Source: Tubulanus polymorphus (taxonomy: Eukaryota > Nemertea > Palaeonemertea > Tubulaniformes > Tubulanidae). From it: a DNA stretch of 64,000 bases. The position numbers and the translations under genes are program-made. The notes under the pieces were generated by a model. That model was not told the origin of the DNA. It did not search any database and saw only the letters and a list, made by a program, of their open reading frames with translations. The DNA lies in contig NC_134030.1 in assembly GCF_964204645.1 (NCBI RefSeq), positions 6,074,278 to 6,138,277 of the forward strand, given 5' to 3'. Below, piece by piece: positions 24,801-44,900 of this stretch (position 1 is its first letter; each line of letters starts with the position of its first letter).

Positions 24801-25708
24801 GTTCCACTGCATGGGTCACTATAAACTTAACTTGAAGAAGCTTAATATGTGCTTTCAATGATGATACAAGTTATCCCTGTCAGACAAAAATGTCTGTGGT
24901 GACAACTTTTTAAGCTGACGCACGATTATTTTACTACCTAACTTACCTGTTGCCTCGTAAGTGAGCTGGATGTTTATGCTTATGATTATATATCTATAAT
25001 AGGTCGCCTGTCAAAGGAAGAAATTGAACGCATGGTGCAGGAAGCCGAAAAATACAAGAACGACGACGCCAGTCAGCGTGAACGAATCCAGTCGAAAAAC
25101 AATCTGGAGAGCTACGCATATTCGATGAAACAATCCGTAGAGGACGAGAAAGTGAAGGATAAGATCAGCGAAGAGGACAGAAAGAAGGTGTTGGATAAAT
25201 GCAAGGAAACAATCGAATGGTTGGATCATAACCAGGTTAGTAATGGGTGAAATATAATTCTGGGATGGTCAATAATTTGTTAAAGATCTGGGGTTAAACT
25301 GGTTGGGTGCGTGGTTTCAATGATGAAGCATTTTCCATATTCGCGGTTTCCACCAGAAAACTGAGAAATCGGTTTGAAGATGGTCAACACTACGCCTTCC
25401 TTGGATGTCTGAGCTAACCACGATAATCTAAAATCTTTTTCCTGTGTTCATATGGTTGTTTAGATTTGTAAATGGATGTTTGTATTTATCATTCGTAGAC
25501 TGCTGAAAAGGAAGAGTTTGATCACCAACAGAAAGAACTCGAAGGCATCTGCTTGCCAGTGATGACCAAGCTGTACCAACAGGGTGGTGGCGCGCCAGGT
25601 GCTGGAGGAATGCCCGGCGGTATGCCAGGTGCCGGAGGAATGCCCGGAGCTGGAGGTGCCCCACCATCGGGTAACGCTGGTGGACCAACTATCGAAGAGG
25701 TCGATTAA
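21826..25708 (+). CDS. HSPA8: Cytosolic heat-shock cognate 70 kDa chaperone (HSC70/HSPA8 type)
   Basis: Seven coding exons: 21826-22027, 22369-22727, 23065-23620, 23849-24051, 24269-24467, 25003-25235 and 25499-25708. A non-coding exon ends at 20950. The product is 653 aa (human HSPA8 is 646). It is an ATP-driven chaperone of cytosol and nucleus. Signatures are [13 protein letters not shown] (about 7-19), [14 protein letters not shown] (about 195-208), [12 protein letters not shown] (about 333-344), the linker [15 protein letters not shown], then the substrate-binding and lid region. The C-terminus has GGMP-type repeats and ends IEEVD, the binding site for TPR co-chaperones, which marks the cytosolic rather than ER or mitochondrial paralogue. 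GGMP repeats suit a cognate gene, while the heat-shock element allows induction. Introns 3-7 host six C/D snoRNA copies. AATAAA at 26114-26119 fits its 3' end. The symbol denotes the family; one-to-one orthology is not proven. Confidence 0.96.
22786..22893 (+). ncRNA. SNORD14: U14 box C/D snoRNA, copy 1 (HSC70 intron 3)
   Basis: Box C ATGATGA at 22794-22800 and box D CTGA at 22883-22886, closed by a perfect 7-bp terminal stem (AATTGAC / GTCAATT). The 5' element TTCGCGGTTTC complements the 18S helix carrying GAAACCGCGAA (U14 domain A). The element GCCTTCCTTGGATGT abuts box D and complements 18S ACATCCAAGGAAGGC (domain B). The fifth base above box D pairs with the C methylated by U14 (C462 in human, C414 in yeast). 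Vertebrate HSPA8 also hosts U14. Confidence 0.93.
23671..23768 (+). ncRNA. SNORD14: U14 box C/D snoRNA, copy 2 (HSC70 intron 4)
   Basis: Box C at 23674-23680 and box D at 23763-23766. Both rRNA-complementary elements match copy 1; one internal base differs (AATCAGTTTG instead of AATCGGTTTG). The terminal stem is weaker than in the other copies, which may affect processing. Confidence 0.9.
24089..24193 (+). ncRNA. SNORD14: U14 box C/D snoRNA, copy 3 (HSC70 intron 5)
   Basis: Box C at 24095-24101 and box D at 24184-24187. The sequence between the boxes matches copy 1. Flanks TTTCGC / GCTAAA form an imperfect terminal stem. Confidence 0.92.
24532..24604 (+). ncRNA. Second-family box C/D snoRNA, copy A (HSC70 intron 6)
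   Basis: Box C ATGATGA at 24540-24546 and box D CTGA at 24593-24596. An internal AGTTATCCCTGT (24551-24562) is followed by a CAGA D'-like box and a GGTGACA C'-like box. The 12-nt element complements ACAGGGATAACT, a highly conserved 28S stretch near the peptidyl-transferase centre. It is not U14. SNORD60/snR48 guides act in this rRNA region, but I cannot confirm the family. Confidence 0.7.
24679..24809. mobile_element. 131-bp pogo/Tigger-like MITE between the two intron-6 snoRNAs
   Basis: Terminal inverted repeats CAGTGGAACCTGTTA and TAACGGGTTCCACTG flank AT-rich filler with a CCTCGTTATA motif. A TA dinucleotide precedes the left end and CA follows the right end, a possible degraded TA duplication. 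It is non-coding and lies between the two second-family snoRNA copies. Confidence 0.7.
24849..24923 (+). ncRNA. Second-family box C/D snoRNA, copy B (HSC70 intron 6)
   Basis: Box C at 24858-24864, guide AGTTATCCCTGT at 24869-24880, CAGA, a GGTGACA C'-like box, and box D CTGA at 24915-24918. GTGC/GCAC form a short terminal stem. The guide and box regions match copy A exactly, while the spacer before box D differs. The first guide therefore appears to be under constraint. Confidence 0.7.
25312..25420 (+). ncRNA. SNORD14: U14 box C/D snoRNA, copy 4 (HSC70 intron 7)
   Basis: Box C at 25320-25326 and box D at 25409-25412, with a TGGTT / AACCA terminal stem. It differs from copy 1 at two non-guide positions (GCATTTTCC, CAACACTACG). 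Both 18S-complementary elements are intact. Confidence 0.92.
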
Positions 25709-26736
25709 TCCATTCATTCCATCGAGAAACGTAACGCGGATGCGCAGCAGTGATAGCAGGAATAGATCGGAATATACTCGTGTAACAAATCAGTAACAAC
25801 AGTACTCGCGTGTTTCTATTGTGAATTGTTTTGAAAACTGGCTTGTTAAATATGAATATGAAGCAATATGAGTATAAAGTAATTCTTAGGTTTACACATT
25901 TCAATCGGATTTTGGTTCATAGTAGAACTGAATCGACAAAATAATGCATTTGTTAATTTTCTTGCTTGTTTTTTCATTAATAATTCAGTGAACATGTACA
26001 TTGTATTTACTTTCTATTTTTGTGGTCATTGAATTGTTGGATTTATTTACTCTTCAATAATCGCTGTTGCAAATTCTTTAAGAGCTTAGAAACAAAAAAA
26101 GAAAACCTTGATGAATAAAGTAACAACTGAGAGCTAAATATCCGAGTAGCCTTCTGATTTTTTTTTTGGTTCAATGATGGAAAACGTTGAAGAGGAGGTG
26201 TTCCATTCGTATATCATCCATGTCACTAATTTAGAAACCGAAGTGAAGTTAATTAAATGGGATAGATATAATGGATTAGATATTGACTTGAACTAATTTG
26301 CATTACAACTTGAACCACATCGCAATCGGGTCCTGGAACGAGGATACAGATTACCCACAGTATGAACAATTCGTTCCACAAAAGTAACATGCAATTAATA
26401 ACGATATAGACACATGATAGCTTCATATACACAGTTATCATATTGCTCTAAATACTTCAGAAGATTTCTTAATGAAGATTGCAACACGCCCTTTTACACA
26501 AAGCGCCTTCAATTATTCATTAGTGACGTAGAAGCCGTTGTGAACTGAATTGCGTAATACATGTTCTGTCTAAAAATCAGTTGTCATATTGATTTTTACA
26601 GTTAAGAAAATAACAAAGAATCCGAACTAATAGTAATAATAATAATAATGCCGTATAAAGTATAAGTTAAGAGAGGAGGAATGCTCCAATATAAAGAAGG
26701 AAATTGAATTGAATTGGGTGTGGAGCTCTATCCATC
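25709..26736. other. HSC70 3' UTR and spacer before MCM6
   Basis: Non-coding, AT-rich, with AATAAA at 26114-26119. No other gene is recognisable. An (ATA)n-like run lies at about 26632-26648. Confidence 0.6.
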
Positions 26737-26753
26737 ACTTCCGGCGCGCGAAT
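26737..26753 (+). promoter_or_regulatory. ETS and E2F-like sites upstream of MCM6
   Basis: ACTTCCGG (ETS core) runs directly into GCGCGCGAA, which on the other strand reads TTCGCGCGC and resembles E2F sites. The pair lies 51 bp before the MCM6 start codon. E2F control of MCM genes is established in animals; its use here is inferred. Confidence 0.4.
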
Positions 26754-26803
26754 TTGACCCTATTTTTCACGTAAGAATTGATTTAGCCCAAATATTTATC
26801 AAT

Positions 26804-35105
<8,302 letters not shown>

Positions 35106-35948
35106 AAGCGTTCGCAAGCCCCACGCGGTAAATTACTACTCCCACTTGTACTACTGGTTAGATGCATTTATGTTTAGTACTTAATTTGTAAATATAATCT
35201 GTACATCTGTATTTCAAATAAATGATTCTTACATTTACTATTATAATATAATGTTTGAGTTAAGTTTAATTCACGGAGAGGATCATCGGAAATCTTCCAA
35301 GTGACAATTCAGTGGTGTTCGATGACTTTATCAAATCTTCCTTTGGTATACGAGTTATATCAATGGTTTGCAGTCCACAGTAACTACTCCACTGTATCAG
35401 TTGTACCAGTATTACTCGCACAATATGGAATTCTTAACAGTCAAGTGCCTCCTATAAGTAATGTTGGTGAATTACCCACACTATTTATTACACGTACTCA
35501 CATGCCACAGTTAGAATACTAACTTGGAGTCAAGTTAAACATTTACCATAAATCATTTTTAGAGGCAACAATTAACGGTTAACATCTGACACCACTCAGG
35601 CAGCAGGCCAGGCACACCCACCGTATAAATTTCGCAAAAAACCAATACTGTGATCAATATCTTTGTAGAGCTGTGAATAAGTTCTAGATTAATAGAATAA
35701 TCGACAGAAACATATTTCTTGTAATGATAAATCTTTATTTGTTTCTATCAAATTCATAAAATATGACAATATTATTACAACTTGGGTGGGGACAGGATTT
35801 ACAAAATAAAACAGAATAGTGGGTATTATATACATACATTTAGAGAATTATAATTGATATGGAATTAATTAATTCATGAATATAAAACAATTGAATCATC
35901 CTCATTGATTGTTTTATTAAAACTCTATAACATATACATATATATTAG
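35106..35948. other. Convergent 3' region of MCM6 and cubilin
   Basis: MCM6 and cubilin converge here. Poly(A) signals are AATAAA at 35217-35222 (plus) and TTTATT at 35734-35739 (AATAAA on the minus strand). A 73-codon plus-strand frame at 35301-35522 has no recognisable content. Confidence 0.65.
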
Positions 35949-38900
35949 TTACGTGCTGGAATAAGTTGCCCGGAATCCGCGACCAGATCCGATTTTATTT
36001 GTTACATACTTCACCCATAAAACATTAAACTTTGCTTCTGATTTTTCCTGAAATGATAATAATATGAAATTCAATGCGTAATACATTTGTTAAGAAGATA
36101 TCAGCCATGTACGTCATCATTAAAAGAAGAAATTTACCTGTCCACAGAGTTTGTTAATCAATGGACCTGTAGAAGACAATCTTCTTATTTCTACGTAATT
36201 ATCACCGCAATCGCCGATAGTTCCTGGTAAATCGAAATCGCTGAATTTCAACAGAACATTATGTCTCGGTTGCGCAACGATAGTCCATTCACATGAAGAT
36301 GGTGTGTCCATTGTCGCGTTCTCGTGGTAACTTCTCGGGTAACTGGGACTCGTGAAACTTCCATTCTTTGAAGTGAACTTTCCTCCACAACCTTTGGTTC
36401 CAAATATAAAACAAATCCAAGTTCAGAGAAGAGTTGGACAGGTTTTCAATTTACAAATAACCATAAACTAACTAGAAATGTACATCAACTATGACTTATT
36501 TCCCCAATATACAATTTCATTTCTTCAAACTTTATGTGAAATTTAGTTTCTTCATCTCTTCTACTTTTCTGCTTAGACTCAAAGGATCGCAGACAAGGAG
36601 TTAGAAATAGATTTTCTAGTGAGTCCGTCACTTACCGGTAAGAGACGCTATGTACGAAAAGTCAAATCCGGCGTGAGATATCGAATTATCAGTTTCAAAT
36701 CTCAATTTCAACTCATTCGATTGAGTAAACACCGGCTCTGGTAACACTAATCCACAAAGTCTTTGTAGTTCGGTCGAATTACCTGTCTCCTCATCATCAA
36801 CTGATACCTAAACAGTAAATGATACAGACCATATGACTTTTACTGCAATCTGGCGATGAAAAATCAGTATATGTATATACAGGGGTAGATTTAGGGCGTG
36901 GTCTTGGTGTCAGGACCCCTGCCTTCCCATTGAGGGTGCCTTTTTTTCAAGACTTAAGATTGCCAAACCCCGCAAAGTTGAAACTCCAAAATTGTTTATT
37001 TTCAGATGGATTTCTTCAAAAATATCTAAAACCGAACGAGAGAACCCTTCATAGTCCATTTGACACAGCTGCTTTATCCGAGGGAAATACCTCTCCTTTT
37101 TTTCTGGATCCGCGATTTTCTCTAGATCCACCTATGATATGGCAGAATCCATGAGAGATTCATAAAGACTTTATCCGATTGTATCTAATTAAAAGGGGCC
37201 GCATGCTAGAACTAAAGGGTAACTCTCATGAGAATGTAGAATAATGATCGATATAAATGCTGATGATAGTTTTGGATAACTCACCGATAGAAAGTCGTAG
37301 TTACATTTGTTATGTGGTTCGATCATAAAAGTGTTAAAGAACAAATTGATTTTGTAACCGGCCGGGGCTTGAATTGTCATCTCGCAGACGACATTTTTAG
37401 GATAAACAGACGGCCATCCAGGGCTAAACACGAGTCCATTAGTACCGGTGTAGGTTCTGTTACAAGCTGTAAATAAACGTCAAAATGTAGAAAGCATATT
37501 CATATCGGCAGAAATGGACAATGATTAGGATTCACACTTACTGGCGATTTCATAGGTGAGTTTGAAACCACGACCACGAGAATTTGCATCCGACACAAAG
37601 TTGACCTGCAGCGTGCGTGACGTCGAGAAGTAATCCTCTTGTGAGGTATTATTACCGCAATAGTAAAGAGCGTGGTGTTCGCTTATCTAGAAATACCAGT
37701 AATAAATATATACAAACATGAAAAAAACATACAATCAGCTACATATAACATATATAATTTGCAATAACGACTGATATCAAGTTATAAAGGCCTACGTTAC
37801 ACTCAGGATTCCTTTTACCCTGAAGTTGATAACATATTTTCTATAAATATGTATCTATTGTGATAATGCCCCATCCCTACTACGACTGTTCATGTACCTC
37901 CAAGAGAATTTATTGGTTCTTTATTGAGTCTACAGTCCCTTTTAATATATCTATTAGTCCTGCAAGATCTGAGGTAAGCACATTACAGTGTATTGCATTT
38001 TTAAAGGTGTCAATGACCTTTTAAGTTAGTTTTCTTGTATATTCCTATAGGATTAGCTGGTCGTTAAAACTGGTTAGTCAGTCATTTATACAAACTAATC
38101 AGACTAGTCACTCACCAGAGGATAGGGTCGAAGTTCTAAATAATCATAGGCACATCCGGTAGTTTTTTCGATGTCTAAGTCTTCTATATGAATTCGTAGA
38201 TTGTGATCTTCAGGGGCATCGATGGTCCACCGGCAGCGCATATTGTGTGGGTATGATTTCGGATATTTAGGCGATGTCAGAGCAGTCGGTTCATCTTCCG
38301 CATATAACACAGTGCTCGAACCACAGACACCTACAATTAACAGTACATTATGAGAAATCAGAGAAAATGTCCAACAGGGTGGTCACTTTCCACAAATTAA
38401 CAAATTCACTTTTTATAAATCATGTATTGATGAAGCAATGCGCGGTCAATTACATATCTAAATTCTCTGAGCTATCCAGGTTTTTTGCTAAATTTGTCAA
38501 ATTCCCTGATTTATTCTACTTTTCTGATTCCCTAAGTTTCCCAGGTCATTGGCCACCCTGTCCTAATGATTAGCTCCAAATGAGAGAATTTTCTAAGTTC
38601 GATATGTATACGGGATATACCAATGACAGATCAATGACACTTACTGTCTATTTCAGTAAATGTAGCATTGAATCCTCGTTTATTCGAACTCCCGTCGGTT
38701 TTAAACTGAACCCACAGATGATTCGATGATGATTTTATCGGTAAAACACGTTCGTACCCGCAGAATTTACCAATTACGGCGCTCGTTTCGAAAAATCCGT
38801 CACGAACCTGTCAAGAACGAGCAAAACATGTAACTGGTGAATACACGTCAAGAGAATCAGTAAGATCACAATATCCGTGATGAAACAATAAATGTACTGT

Positions 38901-41900
38901 AGAATCCCACAATTGTTGAATGACTAAAAAGTTTATTCAAAATACCAGAAATATTGATGGTGGTTGCTACCACCCTTCTTCAGTCTAATGAGATGTTTTA
39001 GACCAAAGAAGGGTGGTAGCAACTGCCAGATTGGTATCCTCGTTATGGCATCGAGACTAGTTTAAAACCCATGCCATGGTAGACTGAGACGCAACATAGA
39101 AATACTTACGAGCACATAATCCCACGTACAGGCGAATTTCGATCGCTCGAGTTCCCAATCGGTGAAATTCAACAGCACCACCTTACCGGGCGTAGTTTGA
39201 ATTCTCCACGTGCAGACGAGATACGGTTCGTATAAACCATCCCCATCTGAGTCGATTGATTGGAACGATCCGGACGTGCTGTTCAATAACCCGCCACAAC
39301 CTTGATGGATGCCTAAATTTATTTGAACCAAAGACGTCGTTTATCGGTCACTTCTGCTACAACAAATTTTATTTGCCCTGCGTGTGACACTTACCGTATG
39401 TGGTTGTATATCTAGCGAGAAAACCTTCGCCGACTATGCTATTGTCAGACGCGAATTTGACCAACATGCTGCGTCCGGTAGTCTGTATCGGTGTCGGTAT
39501 TTCCTTGCCGCAGTATTTTCCCAGTAACGGAGCGTCGGTCGAATTGCCGTCGAAGACAACCATGTAATCGAACCTACAGCTCGAGTGAGTTTCCAAACCG
39601 AATTTCTTAAACCTGTTCGAGATATACGAATGCGATACAAATATCACTCACAGTCTACGAGTTCTTGATACGCACTTATTCGTGGGGAATACAATGAAAG
39701 TAAAATCCATCAATTCAGGCGTGGATCCAGGATTCTTTCCGGGAGGGGGTTCATAAAGAAAGTTAATGTTAAACTGCAGACTAGAAATCTCTGATAGGGG
39801 GCCTTTACGGCATATTGTTTGTCCAAACATAAGATGATATAGTACCGATTATCTTGGAGTACATTCCTTCAAGAAAATGATTAAAAGAGTTTTGGTAGCT
39901 CAGCAGGGGGTCACGACCCCTGAAACCCCTCTGTGGATCCGCACCTGCAATTAACCCTTTCAGTGCTGACTTATCAATACCCAAAAGAGCTGGAGATAAT
40001 TTGACAATTTTTGAAAATTCCACCCCAGTGTGTTGAATAATGGGCATACTGCTTTAGTGCGTCTAGACGATGGTGCGGTGTATTGTTAGTTACTAATATT
40101 TCACTACAACCATCATCAGGTGGAATGATGGCCGATCGGAAGATAAATCTGTAGTTTTGTTTCAGGGAAATGAACAACTTACGATAATTTAACAACTCTG
40201 TCCTCGGCAACAGTTATCGACCAGGTACAGTTAGCGTTGTTGTGATATACTGTTGGATGTTGCGGAGTTCGAATTATTCCTGAAGGTTCCGTAAAAACAC
40301 CTCCGCATTCTACAACGAAATCGAGAATCTTTCTAACAACCATAATGTTTCTGTAGTCATGAACAGAACAGGATCACTACAGAAGTTTGAATAAGAACAG
40401 TGTCTAGATTGGATCACACAGTCAACTGGTCACTTACCGGATGTGATAAACTTTGCCTTGAATCCGGCAGCTGTTAAATGAGGATCTGATTTGAAACGTA
40501 CAGACATCACGCCTAGTGAACTTACTGGTTGTGGAGCTGTTTTACCGCAGAACTGACCGAGCAGACGCCCAGTTCCAGTCTGATTCGAAGCGTAAACTGA
40601 TACCGAATCATAAATACAGCCTATGAATATATATATATAACACATCTTAGTTATAACACCAACTGAAGGAGCAAATATGTTAAGCGCTGTAAGCAGCCTG
40701 GCTTGATTTGGCCCTATCGAAAGATCTAAGGCATGATAGCTAAAAATGTGTCTTGTGACTAGCGCCATAAATTCCTGAACTCTGATAGACTTAAGTAGAC
40801 CTTACCTGATTTTCGATCACTTGTGTTGGTCGCTAATGGTATTTCTATTGAAAAAGGTTCCTCTTCAAATCCCAGCAGAATGAATCTCTCCGGATCAGAG
40901 ATAATTGTATAATTACAATCTAAATTGTCAGCATAGTTATCCGGATACCCGGGCGATGTTATTATACCGGTTTCCGTTGTGAAAGTGGCGCCACATCCTA
41001 GAATCAGCAAACAGATATTGTATCATCAATCTTAGAAAAATCTGTCGTTGGATCACTGTGAAACATAACTTTGTATAATATATCACTATGAATGGTTATT
41101 GGTATGGATTGTAATAGCTTATGTACAGGATCAAACTTCACCAAAAATTAACTTAAGCCACCCCATTGTTGGCGGTCACTGCAATGATTTTTAACAACCA
41201 TGTCATCAATCCTAAATGTTTGTAATCAATCCTAAACGGTTTTCATAGGGCAAAAATATATCTTCAAAATAAAATATTTTTATTACCGACTGTCCAGTTT
41301 GCCACAAAACCTCGCCCTATGGTGCTATCATCCGATCTGAATTTAACCCGAAGACGATTAGACGTTGACTGCATCGGTAATGGTGCTTCACTACCACAAA
41401 AATGACCTAACGTTGTCCACACCTCTCCTTCTTTCATCTTTTTATAATCAATAACCTGAAATGTATGTTTTGTTGATCGTAATAGAAATGAGCGAAGCCT
41501 AAGGTCAGTTGCAACTTAAGACCATTCTCAAGTTCCTCTAATCAGCTTAACAACTCAAAACGGTTTAAAGATTCAATGAAGTCCTGAGCTGAAACCTTCC
41601 GACGCCAGAGAAGCGGTAAAATGAATACTCACCTCGACATAATCATTTTCGCATCGATCATGAGCTTGCATATCTAACGGTGGTAAAAACGATAGAGTAA
41701 TATGGTATCCTGGCTGAACATTGATATCCCATAAACATTCCGTATTGTGCGGATAATAGTTAGGGTGTCCAGGACTGGTAAAGCGACCAGTTTGTCCGTG
41801 ATATAATCCACCACAGCCTCCGCTGATGAACGAATATCTTAACGAAAATCCTCGCCTCACTAAACTACCGTCTGTGTGAAATTCTAGTCGTAATTCATTA

Positions 41901-44900
41901 CTCTGCGACCGGAACGTTTCGCCCGTTTTGTTACTGCAGAATTTGCCAATAGATGGCGCCGTCGCTTCTCCGCCGTTGAATATTTCCAGGTAGTCGAACG
42001 TACATTTCTTGTGGTCTTCAATATTCATATCGACCCAAACCAACTACAACACAAACAGCACAGTAATTAACGTATGTAATGAGTATCATGATGAACTAAG
42101 AAAATTTGATAAACTAACAAAATTTTGGTTTTCAAATTCATGAACCGCTACATTAACAATATTCTAGTCCACAACTATGAAAAAAGTTCCTGGGAAAAGT
42201 TGCACAGTCATGATGTAGGTCAAAAATAGATCTTTTTAAATCTTACGACTGGTCTTAGGGTGCTAGATGGTTTATAGAACTAAGATGGTCTTCTTAGATG
42301 GTCATGGCTTTGCAAGTGACTCCTCGTTCTTGGCACAGGCACCTACCTCTATTTGTTGACCCTCTGGAGCACGTATAATCCACGCACATGTATCGCTCGC
42401 CCTATAAGCGTTCGGATATCCGGGACTGGTAATCGTACCTCCGTCCTCCGTTAATATTCCTCCACAGTCAGTAACCTGATATTTGATATGGAATCCACGA
42501 CCTTCAGTCGAGCCATCAGAATGAAACAGTATAGATATGGCACTACTAGGCGACGCTAAACGGATCGATGTCATGTTACCGCAATAACGACCCAATGATT
42601 TAGTTTCCGAATTCACAGCTGAAATCAAAATTCATTCATCAAAATGCATGTTTCTCCTTTTTTCAATATTTTTTGGGTGTATAGGCTTTTACTATGCATA
42701 ACCATATAGTTTTGTTATATAAAGCATCACTCTGTTATATCAATGTCACGAAGTAAACTTACCCGGTATATGCAAAATGTTTTTTAGTAAACTACAGTCT
42801 AGACTTACTTTCTGTAATCAGCACGTAATCAAAGTTACAATTGTCCTCCATATTCAAATGTTGAAAAAACAGTCCAATCGATGTATTTCCAGCTTTCGAA
42901 TTCTGTAACACCCACACACACTCTTCACTACTGTTATAGAATCCTTCGTCGAAATGCGGTGATTTCAATTCACCGATTCTTGAAGTTCCTGAATTCAGAT
43001 CTATCAATCCCCCACATCCTGGAAGACGGACAATTCCGGATATTTATCAATTTCATCTGCTTGTGCTAAGTTTACTGTTCGCAACAGATCTGAAAATCTT
43101 TCTCGCTAATGTCGTAAATGTAACCATAATCTATTAAGTGCACTTACTGGATGGATTATTGGACGTGTATCTCGCCTTGAATCCACGTCCGGAGAACGAA
43201 CGATCCGCTTTAAATCGTAGCGTCATCCCATTACCGGATGATTCAATCAGTCCTGGGTTATCTTTCCCGCACAAACGAGTGATGGTCGGCGACCTCATCG
43301 GATGATCATAAACACCATTCAATATCTAATAAACATTTTCACAAACATTCAATTCCTCCATTTAGATTACATTACTACTCTATCAAAAGAGGCACCTCTA
43401 TTTTTCAGCATTCAAATGAACTTTGTGGTTGATCGTTAGCAATTAAAAACAAATTTTCTCTCAACATATCTATTTGAATTGTTACCTGTATGAAGTCGTA
43501 GAAACAGCCAACTCCAGTTTCCAAATCGAAATCATCAAACGTCAAACTAACGCGGCGACCCATTTGAACTTTAATCTTCCACGTACATTCTCGCAGGTGG
43601 GCGTAATGGCCAGGGTAATTAGGACTCGTTATGACACCGGTTGGCGTGTCTAGTTCCCCTCCACATGCTAAAATTCAAGTAAAATTTAAGAACAAATTCT
43701 CCATATCGGAGCAATGCGGACTGAAATCACTCCCTCCATGCACGGTGGCATCTTACAGGGGCGGATCTAGGATATTTTATGGGGTTGGGGTCCAGGGAAG
43801 TAAAAAGGGACTATATGAAATGTTACTGTAATGACGGCATAGCCCTTATAGCCAACGACCACGAGTGGGTACTAGACAATAGAAATATTTTGAAATTTGA
43901 TGGGATTTCCACAGAGTTGAATAATGAAATTAATCATAAAATACACAACCACAATCACAAAACCATTGTATATTCATCATTTTGTATGAGAAAACACCAT
44001 TTCTGTTTGTTTTATATTCACCTTAATTGAAAAATATATCACTTAGCATTTCTATGAGGGACCTTCAAATTTAAGGGGGGTCCAGTCCCCCTTGGACCCC
44101 CTCTAAATCTGCCCCTGTCTTAACATTCATGGGAACCTACTGTCAATGCTGGACTCGAATCTAAACTGGAATCCTGTGTCTGTTCCTGAATTATCCGAGT
44201 GGAATTTGATATACGCATAACTGTCCCCTGTATCACCAATTTCTGTTCCGACGTCTGAGAGGTCACCACAATATTTACCAAACAACCGTCCTTAAAATAT
44301 ACGTAAATCATCATAACTTACCTCAAGCCATGAAATCAGAGTATTGACGAATGTGTTGCCCGAAAATATGATTTGGCTTAAGAGTCATCCTAGATCCAGA
44401 TACGTGACCTAGGGATCTAAATCTTAGGTCTAGTCTTCAGTTGTTAGATTGGTTACAGAACACAGATAGGCTTAGACTGGTCTTCAATATAAGCCATGAC
44501 TGTGTAACTGGCCTCTGATACTATATGTGATATCCAGATTTTCAAATGAGATAAGACATTAGGAAAATATATCATCAAATACCTGTTGCGTTACGTTCTC
44601 GGACTTCTAAATAATCGCCGGTGCAGTTTGCCTTTGAATTCATCTTCAAACTGACGAACGATAATGTAAGATAATGTCCCGTTAAACCTTCAACGAACCA
44701 CTCGCAGTCGGTGTTCACTGGATAATTGTTCGGATAGTTTGGACTGCTTATAACACCTCGAGATGCTCGAACTAAGCCTCCGCAAACACCTACGCATTAG
44801 AAATACAATTATTACGACTGTGTCTTAATTAACCAGGGTGGCCACTTTTATTTGACTTGCTTTTTCCCTAACTTTCCTGACATGTATGTTGTTTTTTTCC

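Larger units (their letters stand above)
35949..43667 (-). other. CUBN: Cubilin CUB domains 18-27 and stop codon
   Basis: Exons: CUB18 43667-43486, 43325-43148; CUB19 43018-42809, then 42618-42347, shared with CUB20; CUB20/21 share 42043-41633; CUB21 ends in 41455-41287; CUB22 40997-40806, 40620-40438; CUB23 40309-40183, 39612-39395; CUB24 39300-39110, 38807-38645; CUB25 38330-38116, 37686-37542; CUB26 37466-37285, 36807-36636; CUB27 36391-36138, 36047-35949 (TAA at 35951-35949). CUB24 lacks the usual SPGYP and has the DSDGDGLY segment also seen in mammals. CUB27 ends [11 protein letters not shown] at the stop. Confidence 0.92.

Noticed and set aside
42180-44515. Similar stretches around 42200 and 44490 with a CAGTCATG/CATGACTG motif
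   Set aside because: Possible MITE pair, but the alignable ends are too short and imperfect to define elements by eye.
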